In this document: piece by piece, positions 13,201-22,200 of the stretch
Layout of the letters: each line of letters begins with the position of its first letter
Numbering within the stretch: the stretch's first letter is position 1
From: Watersipora subatra
Lineage: Eukaryota > Bryozoa > Gymnolaemata > Cheilostomatida > Watersiporidae
Direction: 5' to 3'
Length of the DNA stretch: 64,000 nt
Assembly: GCF_963576615.1 (NCBI RefSeq)
Contig: NC_088710.1
Location: 22,129,114-22,193,113, forward strand
Position numbers and translations under genes: made by a program
The notes under the pieces: model-generated
What the model was told of the DNA's origin: nothing
What the model saw: only the letters and a program-made list of their open reading frames with translations
Database searches by the model: none

Positions 13201-15934
13201 TAACCTAGAGACACGACTCTGCCCTGCCTTCTGCCGGGAAGTGATCACTTATCGATTAGTCTCCATGAAGCAGATCTTATCAATGGACTCAGTTAAGAGA
13301 GCTCTACAATAAGTATGATGATGCCCCTGATATCGAGAGGTATGCATGATCAATACATAGCGCCAGTAATGAATTGTTCATTAGTTTACTCGGAAAGATG
13401 TTTCCTTTGTGAAAAAAACCCAAACATGATTTGATTTGCAGCCAAGAATATCTTAAATTGCTCAAAAACCTGTTGGTTTGCCAATAATAGTTTACAAGCT
13501 GATCATCATACTTTTTTGTCTAGGTGCTCTGCAAAGATGGTATCTCACACAGAGTGAGGAAGTACTCAAAGATGCCTTTTGCTCATGTAAGGCTAGTAAA
13601 TGTCAGACAGGACAATGTGGCTGCTATGAGCAGAACCTGAAATGCACCGAGTTCTGTCAGTGTTGTCACTGTAAGAATAAAGCTGGAGGAGATGACAACG
13701 ATGAATGAGAAATCCAAGAGGACGACGACTTTGATGGCTAATTTCAGTTTTGATGTATTTGAATTCATTATTTTCTTCATTTCCAACATAATTTAGTTTT
13801 AACTTTTCCATAGACCAGTGGATAATCAAACAAATCAACTATCAATGTTTTTTAACTTGTTTGATAATTCGCAAGGCATGTGCCAGCAAGGGGGCATTTC
13901 TATCCACCCCTGTGATTTTTTTACAATCAAAACCTTTAGTTATACTTTCATTTAAAAGATATGAGTGTTCAGTCAATAAATTTAAGAAAACTTAATGCTC
14001 AGTTTGATTTTAAATGATTGCCATATATAATGAAGAGGGTTTGTTCGTATTTTTATACACCCCTGTTTTCCCGGCTATCGTGCCGGTTTGGAGCGAGTTA
14101 CTACCCAGATTTGAAAAATTCAGGTTTTTTTGACCCAGAAACCACTTAAATTGTGTATATCCATGTAACTGGAGCGGAACTCAATTTTTAGGCCACTTTT
14201 TAGATAGTGGCTTACTGACTAAAAGACCTTTATATTCTAGCTGTGCTACCAGGTGTTGCCCGGGTAATAAAAGTCTTTGGACAGAAAATTGATTTGTATT
14301 TAACATATTTAACATATATAACAACATTTGCCATTGCTAGCTGAATGCCCGGCATTGCCCGGATATTAAAAATCAGTTTATAAACAATTAGATGCAATGA
14401 GAGTTGCCTGCCACTTGCTATTAGCCTGGCACGTTGCCAATGGATAATTTAAGTAAGATTATTAATAAGAGCTACCGCTTCTCATGACGTGACGCCACCA
14501 CTTTGCATCGTGACGGAAAGCGGTGGCGCATTTGCTCCCATATAGCAATATATATTTCCTAGTGAATCTATCAAGCTTGTGTGGCTTAATTAGAAGTGTT
14601 GGACTGGCAAACGGGAGATTTCAAGATTAAATCTTCTGCGATACAGATTATTTATTCCAAGATTTTAGTAGCTATAGCTGGACACGCACAACGACGAACA
14701 AACGGATACACACACAAACTTTGAAAATTATATATGTAAATGACAGGAGACAATGAGCTAATCTGTTCCTATTAGGATGTTTATTATGCTTTATGTAAGC
14801 TCTGAGTAAGCGCATGACCCACTCGTTACCCATTTATGACCCACTCGTTACCCATTTATGACCCACTCGTTACCCATTTATGACCCACTCGTTACCCATT
14901 TATGACCCACTCGTTACTCATTTATGACCCCCTCGTTACCCTTTTATGACCCACTCGTTACCCATTTATGACTCACTCGTTACCCATTTATGATCCACTC
15001 GTTACTCATTTATGACCCCCTCGTTACCCATTTATGACCCACTCGTTACCCATTTATTACCCACTCGTTACCCATTTATGACCCACTCGTTCCCCATTTA
15101 TGACCCACTAGTTACCCATTTATGACACTTTCTGTTGCTACCACTAAACTCATTACATAGCATGAGCTAGGCAGTGAGACTTTGTACAGCATTTGCGTAC
15201 GGTCAAGAGCTGCATGGTGCGGTTTTAGTGGTCTTAACAAAAAAGTTTCTGGTTAGTGAGTAGTTAATTAATTAGCTTATTGTGTCTGCAAATAATCATA
15301 AGGAAACAACCATCCGCCTGCGTGGAACCAATAGAAAACATTTTTATGGCCTGCTGAGCTTACATGTAGTTATCTCTCCATCGCAATGACCAACCGTTTC
15401 AGACACATTACAGCTATGCAGGTTTTACAAATTCTAGATCAATGGACTTCTGATGATTATCTATTGAGCCATAATATGCCTACTGATGACAATCATTACT
15501 TTATTTTCAGCAGCAGTAATAATACCGTAAGCTCTAGCAAAACCCATTCTGACTTGAAACCTCTGTCAACCTCTGTCAAAACTGGGACATGTCTAGGTTC
15601 GGACTTGTCGATGTTGGGACTGCTTCCCTTTTTGAAGCTATACAATAAGTGTTTTAGAAAACAATCGTCATTGATACTCAGCACAAAAGTGACCCACCTC
15701 AGCACAAATGGTCTCACCAGCAAACGCAAATCAATTGAAACACTGGCTAACAACCCGTAGCTTTAACGGCTAACAACCTGCTGCACGGCAGCTTTACGAT
15801 GTAAATTGGTTGAAAAAGTGCTTACCTTTTTCAACATTAATTTCAGGCTTAGTTTTATTGCGAAAACAGCTAATCAACGGCTTCAGAGCATTTGAATTTC
15901 CGACAGAAAAATATAATGTTGGTATGATAGCCAT
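1209..15934 (-). CDS. MARS1: Methionyl-tRNA synthetase, cytosolic, 5' part (7 exons)
   Basis: Charges initiator and elongator tRNA with methionine in the cytosol. Minus-strand exons, in coding order: 15934-15826, 9398-9329, 8750-8681, 7534-7357, 5658-5543, 2605-2466, 1366-1209. Every junction has GT/AG and phases agree throughout, giving about 280 residues. Residues 1-180 match the GST-like N-terminal domain of animal MARS1, for example [10 protein letters not shown] in exon 1, [12 protein letters not shown] in exon 3 and [11 protein letters not shown] in exon 5. Exon 6 encodes the linker with [13 protein letters not shown]. Exon 7 opens the class I catalytic domain, with [16 protein letters not shown] containing the HIGH-type signature HLGN (about residues 251-254). 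The start at 15934 has a good context (G at -3, G at +4) and fits the family length. A pyrimidine-rich AG sits 2 bp upstream, so a 5' UTR intron is likely. The exon 6 acceptor is the least certain boundary. The 3' two-thirds, including KMSKS, are outside the window. Confidence 0.93.
1855..2180. mobile_element. MITE-like element with 41-bp inverted ends
   Basis: The arms 1855-1895 and 2140-2180 are perfect reverse complements (41 bp, including gcggtgatctgactgccagg). No coding capacity. It lies in MARS1 intron 6. A diverged relative of the arm occurs near 60120-60165 inside the element at 59873-61019. Superfamily not assigned; no clear target duplication seen. Confidence 0.8.
2621..4220. repeat. 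40-bp minisatellite, 40 copies
   Basis: Exactly 1600 bp of 40-bp units built on ctcctacatgtatagtaata plus atcacatgtaatcaaacata. Scattered substitutions such as catgta/cacgta and tatag/tacaa recur in blocks, suggesting higher-order duplication. It fills much of MARS1 intron 5 and begins 15 bp from the predicted exon 6 acceptor. Confidence 0.97.
4221..4345. repeat. AT-rich, TA-repeat tract
   Basis: Almost pure A/T with a (TA)n run near 4289-4307 and several short self-complementary pieces. It abuts the end of the 40-bp array. No gene. Confidence 0.6.
4700..5105 (+). repeat. Unclassified dispersed repeat, copy A
   Basis: Aligns by eye in direct orientation with 15190-15540. Shared blocks include caagagctgcatggt, aaaaagtttctg, ggaaacaaccatc and tagatcaatg. 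Divergence is substantial. No long ORF and no ends recognised, so the class is unknown. Confidence 0.75.
5147..5290. repeat. GTTAAC-rich palindromic cluster
   Basis: About 140 bp made of gttaacaag and its complement cttgttaac in mixed orientation. It contains eight GTTAAC hexamers. Strong intrastrand pairing potential. It lies in MARS1 intron 5, about 250 bp downstream of exon 5. Confidence 0.85.
5659..7356. other. MARS1 intron 4, nothing recognised
   Basis: About 1.7 kb of AT-rich sequence between exons 4 and 5. The open frames here are short and do not resemble known proteins. No tandem array or transposon ends seen. Confidence 0.5.
7853..8067. repeat. Tandem duplication, 110-bp period
   Basis: 7853-7957 and 7963-8067 are near-identical; one a/c difference was noticed. 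This is a recent simple duplication in MARS1 intron 3. Confidence 0.95.
8387..8437. repeat. Hairpin with 15-bp perfect arms
   Basis: attaatctcccaatt at 8387-8401 pairs with 8423-8437 across a 21-bp A/T loop. It lies in MARS1 intron 3, about 240 bp upstream in plus coordinates of the exon at 8681. No function inferred. Confidence 0.8.
9811..10745 (+). pseudogene. Transposon-borne cysteine-rich protein, 5' fragments
   Basis: Three coding pieces. The first (9811-10032) is Lys/Gln-rich and ends in a stop. The second (10280-10463) carries the Cys pair CVICGKK and ends at a GTAAGT donor. The third (10575-10745) begins after TTTTTACAAG and reads [20 protein letters not shown], then a YHRQCYYQY block. 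The last two join in phase. The C..C / RADH / YHxxCY layout recalls a large family of transposon-linked proteins common in cnidarians and molluscs, recalled from general knowledge and not checked. The middle of the protein is not found; foldback and hAT insertions occupy that space. Whether the gene is functional cannot be told. Confidence 0.5.
10948..11775. mobile_element. Foldback element, inverted arms of about 305 bp
   Basis: The left arm 10948-11252 and right arm 11465-11775 are reverse complements at roughly 85% identity by eye. Shared blocks include acaagctccgcccataaat and gatttagaataatagaga. The loop is about 210 bp. No transposase frame, so it is a non-autonomous foldback/MITE. It is inserted within the 9475-14221 element. 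Confidence 0.85.
11915..12929. mobile_element. hAT-type MITE, 1015 bp, TSD CAAAACAG
   Basis: The 8-bp direct repeat CAAAACAG occurs at 11907-11914 and 12930-12937, exactly flanking inverted ends tagaaatgccccgatt and (reverse complement) tagagttgccccgatt. The right end continues with ccgataccg-type repeats. An 8-bp duplication with short inverted repeats is the hAT signature. No transposase encoded. Confidence 0.9.
12938..13477. other. No gene recognised between hAT MITE and CXC exon
   Basis: About 540 bp with short open frames in several phases, none resembling a known protein. If the cysteine-rich gene is intact, middle exons might be here, but none could be supported. Confidence 0.35.
13524..13708 (+). 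CDS. Last exon of cysteine-rich (CXC-like) protein
   Basis: Preceded by a pyrimidine tract and TAG at 13523, and ends in TGA at 13706-13708. It encodes a Cys cluster with [20 protein letters not shown] followed by [15 protein letters not shown] and an acidic tail. The spacing (C.C..S.C....C.C......C...C) resembles CXC/tesmin-TSO1-type zinc-binding tails found at the C-terminus of transposon-associated proteins in marine invertebrates. This is probably the 3' end of the gene whose 5' pieces lie at 9811-10745. Pairing is inferred from strand and position. Confidence 0.5.
14236..14420. repeat. Dispersed repeat with gaatgcccgg motif, copy A
   Basis: Contains gaatgcccggcattgcccgg and ataaaagtctttgg. 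Related to 24755-24850, which shares gtgaatgccc, aaaagtctttggc, aaaattta and atttaacat in the same order. Unclassified. Confidence 0.6.
14570..14745 (+). mobile_element. tRNA-derived SINE relic
   Basis: The head resembles a degenerate tRNA: an A-box-like tggcttaattag, then gttggact, then a B-box-like gatttcaagattaaatc. The 3' part (ccaagattttagtagctata ... acacaaactttgaaaatta) is shared with 27080-27165. The poor promoter boxes suggest an old copy. Confidence 0.5.
14815..15124. repeat. 22-bp minisatellite, 14 copies
   Basis: Units of tgacccactcgttacccatt plus ta repeat head-to-tail with few changes. Located in MARS1 intron 1. Confidence 0.97.
15190..15540 (+). repeat. Unclassified dispersed repeat, copy B
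   Basis: Direct-orientation partner of 4700-5105. The 124-codon open frame at 15386-15760 lies partly in this repeat and has no recognisable homology, so it is not annotated as a gene. Confidence 0.75.
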
Positions 15935-15935
15935 T

Positions 15936-16262
15936 GCTAGAACAAAGGTAAGAAACGTGTAAGTACAACTGCAACATACCGCTTTCTTATGGCCTTCGTT
16001 ACAGGTTTTCATAGATTAATTCTCAACACCTCATATTTTACAATTGAATGCGCCCAGCTTTCCCACAACAATCGCGAGCTTTGCGCTATGAAGCCTCAGT
16101 TCCTAGAGCCCTATGCTTAGGCTGAACATTTGTAACGCTATACTTGCCAGCGCCGTAGCTCTTGGGTAAGCACTGTCGCGCCCACTTTTTTCATATAACA
16201 TTTCTTGCCCAATTCCAAAATTGCTACGTTGAAGTCTTGCAGAGTTCCATCTTTCCGTCAGC
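15936..16262. promoter_or_regulatory. Shared MARS1-HACD3 promoter region
   Basis: MARS1 (minus, ATG 15934) and HACD3 (plus, ATG 16263) are head-to-head with 328 bp between start codons. No TATA box was seen at a sensible distance from either. The stretch is less A/T-biased than its flanks and contains single CpG-bearing patches (for example gcgccgtagc), as expected for housekeeping promoters. On the minus strand it also holds a likely splice acceptor (tttcttacctttgttctag) just upstream of the MARS1 ATG, so part may be a 5' UTR intron. Confidence 0.65.
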
Positions 16263-19200
16263 ATGTCTAGTGTACCTTCGCCATTTATTTATTGGGGACA
16301 GAGTTCACGAACTGTTTTTCTACGTATAGCTTTGAAAGACGTAAAAGTGAGTAAATAAAAAATATATTATTCACACATTTTCAAGGAAAAGCAGCTTCTG
16401 TTCATATGTGCCTCAAAAGTTGCGAAATTCGTGAGAGTTCGTTTTCGATTGTCGTAAAATTCAAAGCTTGTTTTTATTCTTATTAGTTTTTTGTTAGGTT
16501 TTTAAAACTTAAAAGTCGTTTTTCATTCTTGCTACTTCTGTCTTTAGCCCTCGAGTATTCTGAGCTACTGTTGCGACTTTATATATTGCTGGTTCCTGAC
16601 CTGGAAGTAGAAAATAATTGACGTATATTTTATACGTTCAGTCAAATTCTACAATTTGACTGAATATACAAAATAATTGTTTTTTCAACTGGAACTTTGC
16701 TCTTGCTAACCTATCTGTTCAATAGCGCTTTACTGCCCCAGGGGGTTCACTCTCTTATATTCATCCCAAGGGCTAGTCTGAGATGTTATAAAATGCACCC
16801 TTTCCACTGGCGTACACATCAATAAAAAACTACCATTTATCACTTCACCACCACAGAATAAATACCCCCTTTTTCGGCTCAATCACTGCTGTTACTTAAA
16901 ACAGCGATTTTACCCGCTCAACACTACTTGGTACACTTATTTTACCCCCTTAGCACTACTTAGATTAAAGTAGTTCTTGCAAATGATGCCACACCCGACC
17001 GTCAAGATTATACGGGAGCTACCCTAAGTCTGACTAAGCTGGACCGAAGACTGGCCCTGACGAATTTGGACCGAACACAGGCCCGTAGAATCAGACCGAA
17101 TACTGGCCTCGTAGGATCAGACCGAATACTGGCCTCGTAGGATCAGACCGAATACTGGCCTCGTAGGATCAGACCGAATACTGGCCTCGTAGGATCAGAC
17201 CGAATACTGGCCTCGTAGGATCAGACCGAATACTGGCCTCGTAGGATCAGACCGAACACTGGCCTCGTAGGATCAGACCGAATACTGGCCTCGTAGGATC
17301 AGACCGAATACTGGCCTCGTAGGATCAGACCGAATACTGGCCTCGTAGGATCAGACCGAATACTGGCCTCGTAGGATCAGACCGAATACTGGCCTCGTAG
17401 GATCCAACTATCATTAAATGTCTAGTTCCTATTAGTTGGCAGAACACTTGTCTGGCTGAGGTGGTGCACTAGCGTGGATGCAGCTGTGGTTCGCTGTCTA
17501 ATACCACGTGCCTACGCACAGCGTTACAGACTCGCCAAATCTGTCTGTCGTCCCTCGAAGCCTTGTGTGGCTGCAGCTATGAAACGCAGTCTTAAGCCAC
17601 GGCTTATGAGGAGAAGACAAAACAAATAAAGCTAGTGCTCCCTACTAGATAGTCTGCTATAAATCAATTAACAACACTTTAAGAAAGCGTCAAAGTTTAT
17701 TCACAAATATCAGCACAAAGCACAACACGAGCAGAACACTCTAACAACACGATTGCATGTTCTTATATACACACAAAAATGGCAAAAACTAAGATAATTG
17801 GTTAAAATAATATAGGTCAATTTTACTGACTGTAATTGGTTACACGCATGGATAAGACAGCAAAACGATAAGATCCAGTCAAATCTTACCACAAAAGTTA
17901 GCGCAAACAAACAAAACGAGTGTCTATTACCTCCGCTTTACAAGTCCTCTCTCCGATACGCCCGCTTATTACCCATAAATACCGTAAGCTAGTTCTAACA
18001 TGCTAATTCTAATGCTCCTCCAAAGCGAGTAGTCTTCGCGATCTGACCTGACCCTCGTGATCGACTCGGACTATAGCCTATAGTTCCGAGCTGATTTTTT
18101 TCCCAAAGGGCCTTCTTCAGGGCCACCACCTTGTACAAGAGTGTTGTTCATCTGGCTATGAGCGTTTACTTCAAGATGCCATTTTACTACTGCCTGCTGT
18201 GGATAGCAATATACATGTCAAAATGTTGGCATGAGATCCACACTTCCAAGTTCAGCTGTACATCCAATTCATTAACAGTGATTAGTAAGTTCAACGACTA
18301 TGGACAGTTGTCTATTTATGAAATGCTTGGAAGCATACCCTTCACGTAGCCTACGCCAGTAGCATCTTCATTGCCCGAGATACTATAACTACCATTTTTC
18401 TCTGTGTATTCAAAGTCTACAGAGTTTATATCACTTCCATCATCTGAATTATTTTCATACTGATCAAACAAAAAATCATTAAGATCGCAGAATACAATAA
18501 AATTTCATTTTCCCGTTTTGACCGTTGAGCCGGATGTTGACTGGAGTCGACTCAAAAGAGTCGCAAGTTTTTTAGCTATTCGCACAAGGCAACTCCTCTC
18601 AGATAATCATTTCATATTGTAATTTATTGGTTAATATCTTGTAGATAATATGTAAAATTTACTAGCATTTATATATCCTTTGTTTATTGTTACTAGGCGA
18701 CAGCCTTATAAACATCTGCCGAAAGCGACCGAAAAGTCATTTCCCCACACAACCGATGAATGACATTTTGGTCGGTTCCCCAGCTTAAGGGTTACTGATG
18801 CTCAGGGCAGAATGGCGCCTAAGATTGACTTCAACAGTCCCTAAGCACTGCACCACAGCTCATGAATACCCCTCTCCACTGTGTGGAACTAATGAGACAT
18901 GTTTGGGTCCTATCCACTGCACCAAGCTATAAAACATAGCCTTTTTTATGAAAGCACTCTAGACTAGAGGGTCTGGCCACCAAAAAAAGACCCCTAAAAC
19001 GTGATTTTTTGTCGAGCCCTTGGGAATAAATAGAAAAGATTAAACCCCCTGGGTTTACTGCACTTGTAAGGCCCTGCGTACCTGATGTCAACATCTACTT
19101 ATGAAGCAAATATATCCAAGTATAGCTGCATTTTTTTATGAAAACAGCACTAGTGAACATAATTAGTTCATTGGCGCTTGCATCACACAGCTCTACAGGT

Positions 19201-22200
19201 TGCAGAAATATTTGACAAATTATTACATTCAAAAGGTTCTAAGAGGCAAATTACTTGTTCAACAATTTAGGCTAGAATATCATAAGTTCCCTCTTTTCTT
19301 TTCATCACTTGATTGAATAATGATATTATATATAAATATATATATATATTCTACTGTATACTAGCATTAATCATAAGTACATCACCAATGAAATATTAAT
19401 TTCGTTGCGTTGTATCCATAAATATGTTAGCTATATTTAATGTATTTTGTATTAATACAACAGACAGCAAAAAATAATATGTAAAAATAAACAGAATTTG
19501 ACATTGACAGCTCTATTATATAGAGATAATTATAATTGATAATAATAATGATAAGAGATAATTTTGTACTGAGACAAATCCTACTGATAATCATTTTCAT
19601 TCTATTCCTAGTTTTTGCCTTGCACAGGTTAAGTTTCATTTGTTGTGTGTTGCAAATCCCAGAAGGGGAGATGTAGTGGAACTGGGCTGGCTTTACTCTA
19701 AGTGTTGTCTTTCCTTGCTTATGTTGTGTTACATAGTTTTGTCCTTGAGATCGGTGGTCATTCTGGATGCAAGTTAACAAAATACATACGAGTAAAACCG
19801 CGACTCTTCAAGTCTACCTTTAGCCACATGAGAGCCAAACGCAATAATAAGTTACAGTTGTTGCATTCAATTGAATGCACCTACACAATCATCAAATGAT
19901 CAAATCCATCATGTCGAAAGCTAAATCATTTAATTGGTCCATCAAATTTTTTCATACTAGATAAAAACATTGTCGATGTCTGCTCTATGCATGATCGAAA
20001 GTTATCTTTGTTCACACCATAAGATTGTCTGATTGTAAGAAATATTGTCTTTGGCTTTTCCATTATTGCAGTGGGCATTTTATCACGTATTTTTATACCT
20101 ATGTGAATCGGCATGCAAGTGTGTAGCTCTACACTTATTTGAATGAAATCATGAGATCAACTAAGCTTTTCATAATTTAAAGATGAGACCAGCAACTACA
20201 ATTAATGTTGATGAAAGGGTGACAAAAGCAAACATGCTTAGATAAATTTCTCTTAAAACGGCTCACTGATTGTGAAAGTGAAACCAAGGAAAAATGAACT
20301 AAGCCGCAAAAAGAAATTCAAAACTATGAGCACGCAAGAAATTATTATTACGTTTTGTTTCAAATAAAAGTTTACTTTTTAAGTCTGTGCTTTGGAATCC
20401 AAATTTATTGAAGGCAAATTTATTTTCTCTTTCCTCTGCAAACACGACCATTAGCTGCTATTGTGTGTAAATAATTTTACATTATAATGTCATTTTATTG
20501 CATTATTTTTTATACTTGATTTTTGAGAGCATGTGGTCAATTAGGACAATTTACAATATGTTTTTCTGTTGCTATAATATAGATATATGTAGCTGCTTTA
20601 TTATATAAATAATTTGCATTAACATACAAGTAAATTGACACACTAGCTCAGCCCCAGAACGCATCAAGCTTGCAAGTTTAGGCACGACTGTACTGCTACT
20701 CTCACTAGTTTCCTTGAGAATCATTGTTTGAAAACAATAAACATAAGTTATGACATGCTGTTGACTATTAACCGTAGACTAAATGAAGGACTGTAGACCA
20801 AATGAAAGAAAGGAAACTATCTACAAATGTATGGATTTACAAACTGCCTGAATTTGAGAAAATTTGGACATCGTGTGTCAGAAATATTTTTAAATAATGA
20901 CACAAATACTTGCTCAAATTTCACTTTGTATAGCATAAAATTTACAAGCTAAGGTAATTGTAAATCGTGAGTTGACTTGAAAATAGAGCTTTTATATAAT
21001 AAAAGTTTTTCTCTATTCGCTAAAAGCATTTTGCTTACATGACTTTCATGGGCCGAGGAGTCTATAGCTAATATATTGATCATCTATCAAATGTAAAAAG
21101 AACACATTTTTACAAAAGATTGCTTGTTGATTTGAGAGATCATTGCTGCTAGAATTAGTTGTACCGCTACCTTAAAGGGTGATGTGATATTTCAAATTGG
21201 AAGGTATTCCGACTTGTTTGAGCGTCCTTGGATAAGGTAAATACTTTTGGTCGATCTCCCTCGTAAATAGTTATTAGCCGTATAGTTATTAACTATTTAT
21301 GGTAGTAAGTGCCTCAATATAAGTTCCAAACAAAAACACCAACAAGTATTTGCATTGCGTTTCGTTCGTTGCATTGGCACGGTTTTAAAGGTACACCATC
21401 GTATAGTCTACCATCAATTATATTGTACTTCAGTGCTGAATGAGTACTCAAACATATAAAAAACCTTTATGCAAAACATTTTTTGTTGCATCACAAAACT
21501 ATCTAGTTAAATTGTCATTATTGTTGGAACGAAAGGATCACCATTGGATTAAAGTTATCAAAAGTTGTACGTTAACGTTGTTGGCATGTAATTGATCATA
21601 TTTGAGGCTCACTTTTTTTTTTCTCAGGAAAAACCCGATGTTAGCCTATCTAATGACAGGATCAGTTTTGAGGGCCGAGGACACGGTGCCCATGGTGACT
21701 CACTGTACAAGTTTGAGATAGTGCCATTTCGTTACATCGCTCCAGAGGTATGTTATGCACCAATCATGATTTATATATTTTCTAAATTTCAAATGCACCA
21801 TTTGTGCTAGTTTGCACTGTTTTAAAAATGATAGGTATTACGTATAATGATACAATGACTCTCTCTCTCTCTAACACCCAGTCATTGCGTTACTGGAAGT
21901 ATTAGATATTTGCAGTTTTTCTAGAAAGAAAAATATCATGACAAGTCAGTGGCTGTATATTTTACAATCCAGACATATTTTTGGGACATTTACTACCCAT
22001 CAAGTATGAATCAGCCTGCTCAAGAATATAGCCTAAACACTTGAAAAAACTCACAATAAGCAGCCATTATTTTAATAGTTTTTTGATTATGTTCACTCTG
22101 CTCATTATTACTACTTTTTTAAGGTTAAGATGCCTTTGATAGTCTATAAGCATTCATCGATTTGTTTTAGTTTGCTGCACCTTGAACTATTGTATTTTGC

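Larger units (their letters stand above)
9475..14221 (+). mobile_element. DNA transposon of about 4.7 kb with a cysteine-rich gene (nested host)
   Basis: The left end reads tagtcagtaagccac and the right end is its reverse complement, gtggcttactgacta. About 20-50 bp further in, both ends share gttccgctccagtt and catggatatacac in inverted orientation. Between them lie spliced coding fragments (9811-10745 and 13524-13708), a foldback element and a hAT MITE. It sits in MARS1 intron 1 on the opposite coding strand, ending about 80 bp before exon 2. No convincing target-site duplication was found, so the superfamily is unassigned. It could instead be two separate repeats in inverted orientation flanking a gene. 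Confidence 0.55.

Noticed and set aside
15386-15760. 124-codon open frame
   Set aside because: Overlaps the dispersed repeat, lacks a recognisable domain, and is not matched in the other copy.
18131-18349. 72-codon frame with hydrophobic segment
   Set aside because: No homology recognised and no flanking exons; it follows the solo LTR and may be repeat debris.
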